Shown piece by piece: positions 26,109 to 34,079 of a stretch of DNA of 64,000 nt. A model generated the notes under the pieces. It did not search any database, was not told where the DNA came from, and was given only the letters and a program-made list of their open reading frames with translations. Position 1 is the first letter of the stretch. Every line of letters starts with the position of its first letter. Source of the DNA: RGIG1681 sp045650505 (GTDB lineage: Bacteria > Bacillota > Clostridia > Christensenellales > UBA1242); contig JAZRRE010000030.1 of assembly GCA_045650505.1 (NCBI GenBank), positions 81,493-145,492 on the forward strand, given 5' to 3'. Position numbers and translations under genes: made by a program.

Positions 26109-26705
26109 TTACATCTCTTTTCTGTCAGAAAGTGCTCTTGAAAGAGTGACTTCATCAGCATACTCAAGTTCACTTCCCATAGAAATACCCTGCGCAATTC
26201 TCGAAACTTTAACACCAAGAGGCTTTAAAAGTTTTGCAATATACATTGCTGTTGCTTCACCTTCAACATCAGGGTTTGTTGCAATAATAACTTCTTCGGT
26301 TCCATTTTCAGCAACCCTAGAAAGAAGTTCTTTAAGTCTAATATCATTTGGTCCAACACCTGCAAGAGGGTTAATTGTTCCGTGCAAAATGTGATAAGCA
26401 CCTTTGAACGAACTTGTGCGCTCAATAGCCATTGCATCTTTTGGTTCTTTCACCACGCAAATAGTTTTGCTTGAACGCTCTCTGCAAACTCTACAAGGGC
26501 TTGTTTCGGTATAGTTTCCACACACTTCACAAAACTTAATTTTTGCTTTAACATTCATAATAGCATCTGCAAAATTTTTGGCACCCTCATCACTTGCACG
26601 AATGATATGATAAGCATATCTTTCAGCAGTTTTCTTGCCCACGCTAGGAAGTTTTGAAAACTCATTAATCAGCCTTGCAATAGGTTCAATTTGATTAATA
26701 TCCAC
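26109..26705 (-). CDS. recR: Recombination mediator RecR
   Basis: A 198-aa RecR, part of the RecFOR pathway that loads RecA on gapped DNA. Order: helix-hairpin-helix (LPSVGKKTAERYAYH), four-Cys zinc finger (CEVCGNYTETSPCRVC), Toprim domain with EVIIATNPDVEGEATA and a C-terminal RIAQGISMGSELEYAD walker-like block. The start is GTG, overlapping the ybaB TAG stop as TAGTG, so translation is coupled. Family starts align exactly with this GTG. ybaB-recR next to dnaX is a widespread bacterial gene order. Confidence 0.96.
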   Translation of the reverse strand: MDINQIEPIARLINEFSKLPSVGKKTAERYAYHIIRASDEGAKNFADAIMNVKAKIKFCEVCGNYTETSPCRVCRERSSKTICVVKEPKDAMAIERTSSFKGAYHILHGTINPLAGVGPNDIRLKELLSRVAENGTEEVIIATNPDVEGEATAMYIAKLLKPLGVKVSRIAQGISMGSELEYADEVTLSRALSDRKEM

Positions 26706-27037
26706 TAAATAAGTCCCCCGAATGCTCCAAGTGAACTTGCTTTCTTTTCATCAATTTTTGCTTTTGCATCGTTATATGCTGCAACCACAAGGTCTTCAAG
26801 CATTTCAATGTCATCAGGGTCAACCACTGCTGGGTTGATTTTTACGCTAACCATTTCAAATGCACCGTTAACTTCAACCTTAACCATTTCGCCACTAGCA
26901 CTGCCTTCAAAAACAGTGTTTTCAAGTTCTTCTTTTGCTCTCATTGCATCTTGTTGCATTTTTTGTGCTTGCTTCATCATTGCTTGCATATTTCCGCCGC
27001 CGAAGCCGCCACCAAATCCACCAAATCTATTTGCCAT
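26705..27037 (-). CDS. YbaB/EbfC family nucleoid-associated protein
   Basis: A 110-aa DNA-binding protein of the YbaB/EbfC family, typically encoded between dnaX and recR. The Gly/Phe-rich start (FGGFGGGFGGGNMQAMMKQA) and the MVKVEVNGAFEMVSVKINP beta hairpin region are typical. Start at 27037 chosen for the AAGGAG site upstream. The stop is TAG, overlapping the recR GTG start. Confidence 0.93.
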   Translation of the reverse strand: MANRFGGFGGGFGGGNMQAMMKQAQKMQQDAMRAKEELENTVFEGSASGEMVKVEVNGAFEMVSVKINPAVVDPDDIEMLEDLVVAAYNDAKAKIDEKKASSLGAFGGLI

Positions 27038-27150
27038 AATAATCTCCTTAAAATATCTTTTTACTTTTTTATTATAATTTATAAACCCTTGATTTTCAAA
27101 CAAATTTGCGAAGTGCTTTGCATTTTGTTAGATTTTATCAAGTTTTTTTA

Positions 27151-27627
27151 TTAATAATTTGTCTTTTTTTCTTTAATGACAAGTTTTCTGCCAAGCAGTC
27201 TTTTAAGCTCATCAATTTCTGTTTTATCTTCAATAATTTCTTGCACTTTAAAGCTCAAGCCCTTGCTTTCAAAAAAGTTTGAAATCTCTGCATAATACCT
27301 TTCATTTTTTTGAAGTTCAATAATGTCTTTATCTTCTGAAAAAATCACTGCTGTTTTGCCATCAAGCTCAATTTTTGAAATCTGCCTGCAAAGCATTAAA
27401 AGTGACATCGACTTTGCTTTTCGAAGATTAACAAGCAACTCACCTAAAAGTTTGATTGAACCATTATTTTGGGTTTGAGTTGAACTTTTTTCACTTTCAT
27501 CAAAAATCGGTTTGTTTTTAATTTCTTGCTTGATGCTTGAAATTTCTGTTTCTAGTTTTTGAACCACTTGTTTTGTGACTTCAATTTCATTTTTTGAAAG
27601 TTTCTTTTCACTTGAGCCGTTATCTGG
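27151..27627 (-). CDS. dnaX: C-terminal part of DnaX in the +1 frame
   Basis: A frame open from about the end of the dnaX zero frame to a TAA at 27151. Its product (about 158 aa) looks like the DnaX C-terminal region: charged linker, then LLGELLVNLRKAKSMSLLMLCRQ and a beta/alpha domain ending in LKRLLGRKLVIKEKK. It has no ATG and no ribosome binding site; the only candidate start is a GTG at 27567 without Shine-Dalgarno. A +1 slip at TTT-C or CCC-A just before the zero-frame TAA would join it to the upstream part, giving about 537 aa. Programmed frameshift or assembly error: see findings. Confidence 0.7.
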   Translation of the reverse strand, partial: PDNGSSEKKLSKNEIEVTKQVVQKLETEISSIKQEIKNKPIFDESEKSSTQTQNNGSIKLLGELLVNLRKAKSMSLLMLCRQISKIELDGKTAVIFSEDKDIIELQKNERYYAEISNFFESKGLSFKVQEIIEDKTEIDELKRLLGRKLVIKEKKTNY

Positions 27628-28765
27628 GAAACTTGAGATTCTTCACAAATTCTTCAAGTTTTTCAACTCTTGCTTCTAAACTAGCATCAGTAATAACTTT
27701 AATGATTGCAGTTTCAAGCACAATTCTTGGTTGAACTGAATAACGAAGTTCTTGCTCAATTTCACTTAAAACTTCAATTGCCTTAACCATAACAGCATAA
27801 TTTTCTTTTGTGGCTTGTGCTTTCATTTTTTCAAAAATGTCATCTTTAACAACCACAATTTCACGAGATTTATCTGCTAAAGTGTAAACCAAAAGCAAAT
27901 CTCTAAAATATGAAATCAAATCATTTGAGAACACAAGTGGACTTTTGCCTTGAGATAACACTTTGTCAAGTTCAACAAGTGCCTCACCCACATTTTTTGT
28001 TAAAATATGGTCTGTGATTTTAATTAAAATTTCTCTTTCTGAAACACCAAGCACTGCAAGCACTTTTTGGTAAGTGAGTTCATCACCTGCAAATGAAACG
28101 CAACGGTCAGCAATCGAAAGTGTGTCACGAACTGAACCTTCGCCTGCCCTTGCAATAATGTTTATTGCTTGCTCATCATATTTCACATTTTCACTATCGA
28201 GAACTTTCTTTAAAAGTGAAGATAACTCTTCAAGTGAAACAAGTTTAAAATCAAATCTCAAACATCTTGAAAGAATAGTTGCAGGAAGTTTGTGAACTTC
28301 GGTTGTTGCAAGCACAAACACTGTGTGTGCTGGTGGCTCTTCAAGAGTTTTTAAGAGTGCATTGAATGCAGATGTTGAAAGCATATGGACTTCGTCAATG
28401 ATATAAACTTTATATTTTCCAACCACAGGTGGATATTTCACTTTTTCACGAAGTTCACGAATTTCATCAACGCCATTGTTTGAAGCAGCATCAATTTCTA
28501 AAACATCGATGTTTGTGCCATCAAGTGATTTGCAAACATCACACTCAAGACAAGGTGAACCATCTTTTGAACTAGTGCAGTTTATTGCTTTTGCAAAAAT
28601 TTTCGCAGTGCTGGTTTTTCCTGTTCCACGGCTACCACAAAAAAGATATGCGTGTGAAATTTTATCAAGCTTAATTTGGTTGATTAAAGTTTTCACAATA
28701 TGGTCTTGACCGATAACTTCATTGAAAGTTCTTGGTCTATATTTTCTATAAAGTGCCAAATACAT
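27620..28765 (-). CDS. dnaX: DNA polymerase III clamp-loader subunit DnaX (ATPase part)
   Basis: A 381-aa zero-frame product with the AAA+ clamp-loader modules: YRPRTFNEVIGQDHIVKTL, Walker A GSRGTGKTST, zinc-binding Cys cluster (CTSSKDGSPCLECDVC), Walker B VYIIDEVHML, sensor 1 and domain III, ending just after residues EEFVKNLKFPR. This corresponds to a gamma-like short form; the tau-type C-terminal part continues in the +1 frame. Clear AAGGAGAACG site before the ATG. Lies downstream of sigH and upstream of ybaB-recR on the same strand. Confidence 0.93.
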   Translation of the reverse strand: MYLALYRKYRPRTFNEVIGQDHIVKTLINQIKLDKISHAYLFCGSRGTGKTSTAKIFAKAINCTSSKDGSPCLECDVCKSLDGTNIDVLEIDAASNNGVDEIRELREKVKYPPVVGKYKVYIIDEVHMLSTSAFNALLKTLEEPPAHTVFVLATTEVHKLPATILSRCLRFDFKLVSLEELSSLLKKVLDSENVKYDEQAINIIARAGEGSVRDTLSIADRCVSFAGDELTYQKVLAVLGVSEREILIKITDHILTKNVGEALVELDKVLSQGKSPLVFSNDLISYFRDLLLVYTLADKSREIVVVKDDIFEKMKAQATKENYAVMVKAIEVLSEIEQELRYSVQPRIVLETAIIKVITDASLEARVEKLEEFVKNLKFPR

Positions 28766-28833
28766 AAGCGTTCTCCTTGCTTTTGCTATTTTTTCATTAT
28801 TTTCTGGTATTATTTTTATTATTTTTGCGTTTT

Positions 28834-29388
28834 TTATTTCAATTTATTTTTGATTCTTTGAAGAGTGTTATCAATCGCCTTAACTTCTTTGTTTAAGTTT
28901 TTAGCAATTTCTGCTTGTTTTTCACCATCAAGATAATGCTTTAAAACCTCTTTTTCATAAGGTGTCAATTTCTTTTCACACTTCTTCATTCTCTCACTAA
29001 ATTTTTCTTTATCAATAAAAAGGTCAAGTGGGTCATTTGATGTGTTTCGGTCAGCAAAAACTTCAAGAAGCGTTTGCTCTTCACCCTCATCATCAAATGT
29101 GGTGAATGGAACCGACTCATTAAGTGCTTTATTTTTGCCTGTGTTGGCTTTTTTGATTGCGTCTAAAATTTGTCTTTTCACACAAAGTTTCACAAATGCA
29201 TCAAACTTTGGTTCAAACAAACTTTCTCCGTTATAATCGTTGCAAGCTTCAATAATGCCAATCACACCCTCTTCAAAAAGGTCTTCAGCTGTGCCGCCCA
29301 CAATATAATATTTTCGTGAAAGTGAACTGACATATTTTGAATATTTCTGCACCACTTTCACAACATCACTAGGATTCACATTTTTCAA
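28834..29388 (-). CDS. sigH: RNA polymerase sigma factor, SigH-like
   Basis: A 184-aa sigma-70 family factor. Region 2 is seen in SRKYYIVGGTAEDLFEEGVIG (the RKYY.VGGDREDL pattern of SigH) and region 4 in the final LTPYEKEVLKHYLDGEKQAEIAKNL helix-turn-helix. Position right after rlmB and mrnC is the gene order in Bacillus and Clostridia where SigH controls entry into sporulation or competence. The start is TTG at 29388, with GAGAGG eight bases upstream; GTG three codons later is a poorer choice. It is shorter than B. subtilis SigH (about 218 aa). Confidence 0.87.
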   Translation of the reverse strand: MKNVNPSDVVKVVQKYSKYVSSLSRKYYIVGGTAEDLFEEGVIGIIEACNDYNGESLFEPKFDAFVKLCVKRQILDAIKKANTGKNKALNESVPFTTFDDEGEEQTLLEVFADRNTSNDPLDLFIDKEKFSERMKKCEKKLTPYEKEVLKHYLDGEKQAEIAKNLNKEVKAIDNTLQRIKNKLK

Positions 29389-29413
29389 AACTTTATCCTC
29401 TCTTTGGTTTTAA

Positions 29414-30136
29414 TTAACTTCTTTGTCTAACTGCTTCATAAAGCACAATGCCTGCACTAACACTAGCGTTGAGTGAGTTCACTCTTCCAAACATAGGAAT
29501 CGAAATGATTCCATCACAAATTTTTCTTGTGAGTGAGTGAACGCCTGTTCCTTCACCACCAATAACAAGAGCAATGTCACCTTTAAGGTTTGTCTTGCCC
29601 ATTGGTGAGCCGTCCATATCAGCGGCATAAACCCAAACATTTCTTTGCTTTAAATCTTCAAGTGTTTGGTTAAGGTTTGAAACTTTAATCACCGGCATAT
29701 AAGCAGTTGCACCAGCAGAAGTTCTTATAACTGTTTCATTAACAGTTGCACTTCTTCTTGCAGGAATAATCACACCGCTTGCCCCAGCACATTCAGCAAC
29801 ACGAATAACTGAACCCAAGTTGTGTGGGTCTAAAACTTCATCAAGCACCACAAACAAAAGGTCTTTTCCTTTTGCTTTTTCACTTGCAATAACTTCATCA
29901 AGATTTGCATATTTAAACTCTGTATAATAAGCAATGATTCCTTGATGATGACCTGTTTCACTTGCTTTATCAAGCCCACGCTTGTCAACATAATCAACTT
30001 TAATGCCTTTATCTCTTGCAAGTTGTGCGAGTGCACGAACTTCGTTATCTTTTGAACCATTTTCGATTGAAATTTTTTCAATGGTTGCCCCTGAACCAAG
30101 AAGTTCACGAACAGGATTTTTTCCTTCTGCTTTCAT
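29414..30136 (-). CDS. rlmB: 23S rRNA (guanosine-2'-O)-methyltransferase RlmB-like (SpoU/TrmH family)
   Basis: A 240-aa SPOUT-class RNA methyltransferase. The N-terminal EGKNPVRELL substrate-binding domain is followed by the knotted domain with motif 1 DPHNLGSVIRVAECAG, motif 2 ALVIGGEGTGV and motif 3 IPMFGRVNSLNASVSAGIVL. Uses S-adenosylmethionine. Neighbour of mrnC, as in Firmicutes, so both may act on 23S rRNA. It is 65 bases from mrnC and 25 from sigH. Confidence 0.93.
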   Translation of the reverse strand: MKAEGKNPVRELLGSGATIEKISIENGSKDNEVRALAQLARDKGIKVDYVDKRGLDKASETGHHQGIIAYYTEFKYANLDEVIASEKAKGKDLLFVVLDEVLDPHNLGSVIRVAECAGASGVIIPARRSATVNETVIRTSAGATAYMPVIKVSNLNQTLEDLKQRNVWVYAADMDGSPMGKTNLKGDIALVIGGEGTGVHSLTRKICDGIISIPMFGRVNSLNASVSAGIVLYEAVRQRS

Positions 30137-30201
30137 ATTTTTACCTCAATATTTTATTTTTTCACTATTTTATGTTTATTTTTCTTTAATTTTTGCATTT
30201 T

Positions 30202-30612
30202 TTATTCAGTCTCAAGTTCTTCAAGTGAAAGTGTTAAAATTTCGTGAAGCCTTGCTTTTTCGCCCGTCAAGTGCAAATAGCCAATAAGTGCTTCAAGTGC
30301 TGTTGCATAAATATATTCAGCATAACTGAAATTTTTTGCTTTTGAATGAATGTGAGTGTTTCTTGCCCTTCTTGCAACATCTTGTTCTTCTTCTGTTAAA
30401 CTCTCTTCAATCTTCTTGAAAGTTTTAAACTGCGAACCGGCTTTAACCACCGATGAAACCATCTTATTCATTTTGTTAACTTTAACGCCAAACTTATCAG
30501 CAATATATGTTCGAACAAAGAGTGTTTGAACACTGTCACCAATCATAGCAAGCACAAGTGGTTGCATTGTTTTTGCTTTGGCTTTATCCATTATAAAATC
30601 AATATTTTCCAT
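30202..30612 (-). CDS. mrnC: Mini-ribonuclease III (23S rRNA maturation)
   Basis: A 136-aa protein with only the RNase III catalytic domain. The signature MIGDSVQTLFVRTYI and the second acidic motif ATALEALIGYLHL carry the metal-binding Asp and Glu; no double-stranded RNA-binding domain follows. Known Mini-III enzymes mature 23S rRNA in Firmicutes. First gene of the leftward cluster mrnC-rlmB-sigH. AAGGTGAAAG stands before the ATG. Usually cysS precedes it; here the gene upstream is a divergent amidase. Confidence 0.93.
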   Translation of the reverse strand: MENIDFIMDKAKAKTMQPLVLAMIGDSVQTLFVRTYIADKFGVKVNKMNKMVSSVVKAGSQFKTFKKIEESLTEEEQDVARRARNTHIHSKAKNFSYAEYIYATALEALIGYLHLTGEKARLHEILTLSLEELETE

Positions 30613-30764
30613 ACTTTCACCTTACTGCTTTATTATATCATTTTTCACATCATATTGCAATAATTAAATTTGCAAGTGCCTATAAAATAAATAAAACTCA
30701 TAAACACATTAAAAGTATATTTCAAATTTATTTTGCACATATTAATAATAAAAGGGCTTATTTT

Positions 30765-31583
30765 ATGAAAAAAATATTAAATTTCACTATTTTCTTTAAT
30801 TTATTCTTTATTTTTTGCAGTTTTTTTGTAAACGTTTTTGCCCCACCACCCATAAAAATTCCAAAACAAACTAATGCAAAAGATATAACAGCAAGTGAAC
30901 TTGAAATCAAAGAATATCAAAACTTTGAGCATGGGGTTTACACCAGCACAAATGCTGAAGAGTTTGAAACCGAAACCAAACCCACCGACACACCAAAAAA
31001 CCAAAACTATACCATCGTGATAGACGCTGGTCATGGTGGGCCAGACCCTGGTTCAATTGGCTATAAAACCAAAGTGCTTGAAGCCGACATCAATTTAAAA
31101 ATGTCTTATCTTTTAAAAGATAAACTTGAAAAAGCGGGCATTTCTGTAATTATGACACGTTCTACAAATGAAGCACTTGCAGAAGGCAGAGGCAAATCTT
31201 TCAAAAAACGAGATATGGAAAGCAGAAAAGAAATCATAAAGCAAGCAAGACCAAATATGGTGATTAGTTTGCATCAAAACAGTTTCACAAATCACTCACT
31301 TCGTGGCGCACAGGTTTTTTATGATAAGAAAAGTGAAATCAGCAAACAAATTGCCGATATGATTCAAAAGGAGTTTTTGAAAAACCTTGAACATAGCAAT
31401 AAATCAATCAGTCCAGGAAACTATTATATGCTCAAATGCACAGCTGCCCCATCAGTGATTGTTGAATGTGGATTTTTGTCACACGCAGAAGAAGAAAAAC
31501 TTTTGCAAACTGAAGAATATCAAAACAAAATCACCGATGCTATATGCAATGGAATTTTAAATTTTATCTCAACAATCAAATAA
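30765..31583 (+). CDS. N-acetylmuramoyl-L-alanine amidase (Amidase_3, CwlD-like)
   Basis: A 272-aa secreted or membrane-anchored cell wall hydrolase. The N-terminus is a hydrophobic signal/anchor (about residues 5-26), then a Pro/Thr/Glu-rich linker, then the zinc amidase domain: DAGHGGPDPG (His), VLEADINL (Glu), SLHQNSF (His) and the catalytic-site VIVECGFLSH. Similar in size to CwlD, which shapes spore cortex peptidoglycan in spore formers; with sigH nearby this is suggestive, but the fold is also used in vegetative wall turnover. Confidence 0.88.
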   Translation: MKKILNFTIFFNLFFIFCSFFVNVFAPPPIKIPKQTNAKDITASELEIKEYQNFEHGVYTSTNAEEFETETKPTDTPKNQNYTIVIDAGHGGPDPGSIGYKTKVLEADINLKMSYLLKDKLEKAGISVIMTRSTNEALAEGRGKSFKKRDMESRKEIIKQARPNMVISLHQNSFTNHSLRGAQVFYDKKSEISKQIADMIQKEFLKNLEHSNKSISPGNYYMLKCTAAPSVIVECGFLSHAEEEKLLQTEEYQNKITDAICNGILNFISTIK

Positions 31584-31597
31584 TATTTTAAAATAAA

Positions 31598-31635
31598 AAA
31601 AGACCAGTTTTTTCGCTAAAATTTGGTCTTTTTTT
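31598..31635 (+). terminator. Rho-independent terminator
   Basis: AAAAGACCA..TGGTCTTTT stem with a long loop and T run, after the amidase gene. Confidence 0.65.
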
Positions 31636-31681
31636 ATTTTTTCATTATTTTTAATATATTTTTCTTTGATTTTTGCAGTTT

Positions 31682-33277
31682 TTAATCAGCCATCATTCCA
31701 GCATAGGCAGGTTTTTCTTCTTGTTGTTCTTCTCTTTTAACTTCTTTCTTTTGCGGTTGCTTTATGGTGTTTTTAATCATCACTGCTTCTTGTTGAAAGA
31801 AGTTTTCACAGGCTTCATTTAAATTCCATTTTGAAAGTGCTAGATAAACTGAATTTTCAAAAATATCATTTGCTTTATTTTCTGCCATAGCCTCATCTTG
31901 ATATCTCACAAAATAAACATTTGAAAGTGCTTCATAAAGCATCATTGAATCAAGTGGCAAAGTTCTTGCGCATTCTTCTTGCATCAATTCATAATTAATG
32001 TTTGCAACTTTGTCATCAACCTTTTCAGCAATTTCTTCTAAAATGCTATCATCAGGTTGATACTTATTTCCATAATTGATAAGCTCTGAAAACAGTTCTT
32101 CAATTGAAAGATTGCTTGAAACATAAGTTCGAAGCAGAAGCATTTCAAGTCGCCTTGAAAGATATTTATCTTTCGGCTGAATAATCATTCGATAAAGCTC
32201 ATCATAAATGCTTGGGAAAAATGTTTGTTCAATTTCATCATTAGAAAGCTTTTGAACAGTTGACCTTTGTTTAAACACCTCAAAAGCATCGGCATTTTTT
32301 GTGAATGTTTCCACAAGCATTCTGTCAATTGTATTTCCAAAACTTTTGATATCAAACACTTTATCAAATTCGCTGTCATTCACACCGGAAACAATTCTCA
32401 TAAATTCATTGATAGTTTCAGTGTAAAACCAAGACTCACCCGCAAGGCGAATCTTTCCAGAATATAAAATTTCTAATTCTTCATCAGTTAAAAGTGCGTG
32501 ATTGATTGTTTTTCCAAGTGTTTCTTTTCTAGCATCTTTGCTTGGGTCAGAGTTAAACATTCCAAAACAATCATACATTTTATCATTAATATAAACCTTG
32601 CAAATTGCGTGGTTTATACTGTTAAAATCTTCTTTTTCATCAACGCCATCAACTGCAAGTTGAACAATGCAAGGAATACCTATCCTTTTGCAGAGTTCTG
32701 CAAGCATTGATGCATAACCAATGCAAACAATTTTATCACCGTTTAAAACTTTCACAAGGTTTCTTGAATCCATACGTTTATCAAGTGTTGCATCATCACT
32801 TTTTTGATATTCAAAACTTGTAACAAGTTCGTAAGCATAAATAAACTTTTCAAGCGGAGTGAATTCTCTGCCAAAAACTCTAGCTTCATTTATTCTTTTT
32901 GCCCATTTTGAAATTTTGCTACTTGCTTGAAGAGTTTCATCAAGAGTGTAGCCTGAATAATTAAAAACATCTTCGCCCTCAACAAAAAGAGCGTTAAATT
33001 TATTGCTTTCTAAAGTAGCGAAATTTTGCTTTAAAATTTCGGTTTCATCTTCATCAAAAATTGTACTATTAGAAGTGTTTCCAATAGGAATGCTTATTCT
33101 AATATCACCTGCTCTAAAATGCTTGCAGATTCTCTCAATCATTTCACTGTTAAGTGCGATGTCACGAGTAATAATAATTGTTTCTGCATTTTCTTCATTT
33201 GCTGAAATTGCAATTCTTGCAAGTTCTTCATCTGAATAAATTTTAGACAAAAAAACACTGTTGTTTGCAATCAACAT
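31682..33277 (-). CDS. Transglutaminase-like (cysteine peptidase fold) protein
   Basis: A 531-aa soluble protein of unclear role. The middle third resembles a transglutaminase-like domain: Cys in DKIVCIGYASMLAELCKRIGI, His in SINHAICKVYIND and Asp in MYDCFGMFNSD, in the usual Cys-His-Asp order and spacing. The N-terminal 150 and C-terminal 200 residues are helical and unassigned, ending in a Glu/Lys/Gln-rich tail. No signal peptide, so it acts inside the cell. Monocistronic. Substrate unknown; the domain call is by motif only. Confidence 0.6.
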   Translation of the reverse strand: MLIANNSVFLSKIYSDEELARIAISANEENAETIIITRDIALNSEMIERICKHFRAGDIRISIPIGNTSNSTIFDEDETEILKQNFATLESNKFNALFVEGEDVFNYSGYTLDETLQASSKISKWAKRINEARVFGREFTPLEKFIYAYELVTSFEYQKSDDATLDKRMDSRNLVKVLNGDKIVCIGYASMLAELCKRIGIPCIVQLAVDGVDEKEDFNSINHAICKVYINDKMYDCFGMFNSDPSKDARKETLGKTINHALLTDEELEILYSGKIRLAGESWFYTETINEFMRIVSGVNDSEFDKVFDIKSFGNTIDRMLVETFTKNADAFEVFKQRSTVQKLSNDEIEQTFFPSIYDELYRMIIQPKDKYLSRRLEMLLLRTYVSSNLSIEELFSELINYGNKYQPDDSILEEIAEKVDDKVANINYELMQEECARTLPLDSMMLYEALSNVYFVRYQDEAMAENKANDIFENSVYLALSKWNLNEACENFFQQEAVMIKNTIKQPQKKEVKREEQQEEKPAYAGMMAD

Positions 33278-33430
33278 ATTAGCGCCCTCCCTTTAAAAGC
33301 GTCTCTAATGTTATTATAACATACTTATTTTTCAATTTCAATAGTGCTATGAAGATTAATTTTTGACAGATTTTGCACTAATTTTGTCGAGTTTTGCACA
33401 ATTAAATTAACTCTTGATTTAAAAAAGCAA

Positions 33431-33459
33431 TTTACAATAAACTTTAAATGTGATATTAT
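33431..33459 (+). promoter_or_regulatory. Promoter for a leaderless HD-domain gene
   Basis: TTTACA (33431-33436), exact 17-bp spacer and TATTAT (33454-33459). The ATG at 33466 follows the -10 box by six bases, so transcription would begin at or beside the start codon. No Shine-Dalgarno sequence is present. Confidence 0.65.
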
Positions 33460-33465
33460 AAGCAT

Positions 33466-34062
33466 ATGGAACAAAAAGAATTAGAACAAAACAAAGAAGA
33501 ATTTTTAAGAATCGCAAGAGAAAACATTAAGCGTGAAGGCATTGAAGAACTTTTGAAGTGGCTTTCTTCAACCGACTTTTTTGAAGCACCTGCTTCAACA
33601 AAGTTTCATATGGCAGAAGCCGGTGGTCTTTGCAAGCACTCAATCAATGTTTATAACAGACTTGTTCGCCTTGCGCGTGATGAATGGGGCGAAGAAAACT
33701 TAAACCACGAAACACTTGCAATTGTGGCACTTTTTCACGATATCTGCAAATGTTGTTTTTATAAAACTGAAATGAGAAATGTTAAAGAAAATGGCGAATG
33801 GGTGCAAAAACCATATTACACAATTGATGATGCCCTTCCTTATGGACATGGCGAAAAATCAGTTTATATCGTGAATGGATACATTCGTTTAACTCGTGAA
33901 GAAGCCCTTGCAATCAATTGGCATATGGGCGGTTTTGATTCAAGAGTTATGGGCGGAGATATGAGCCTTGCAAAAGCATACTACAAATATCCACTTTGCA
34001 CACTCGTTCATCTTTCTGACATTATGGCAACATATTTAGATGAAACACAAACACAATCTTAA
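33466..34062 (+). CDS. HD-domain phosphohydrolase-like protein
   Basis: A 198-aa cytoplasmic protein with HD-superfamily signatures: CKHSINVYNRL (first His), the ALFHDICK HD pair and further metal ligands in the INWHMGG region and LVHLSDIMATYL end. HD enzymes hydrolyse phosphate esters of nucleotides; the substrate is unknown, and similar proteins occur in phages. It starts without a ribosome binding site directly behind a promoter. The gltX gene follows by 17 bases and has its own AAGGAG site, so the two form an operon. Confidence 0.8.
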   Translation: MEQKELEQNKEEFLRIARENIKREGIEELLKWLSSTDFFEAPASTKFHMAEAGGLCKHSINVYNRLVRLARDEWGEENLNHETLAIVALFHDICKCCFYKTEMRNVKENGEWVQKPYYTIDDALPYGHGEKSVYIVNGYIRLTREEALAINWHMGGFDSRVMGGDMSLAKAYYKYPLCTLVHLSDIMATYLDETQTQS

Positions 34063-34079
34063 ATTCAAGGAGAACTATT

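Noticed and set aside
27151..27567. Separate small gene starting with GTG at 27567
   Set aside because: No Shine-Dalgarno sequence, the frame stays open upstream to the dnaX junction, and the product looks like the DnaX C-terminal part.
27151..28765. dnaX interruption as UGA recoding
   Set aside because: The zero frame ends at TAA and the continuation is in another frame, so reading a stop as sense would not join the parts.
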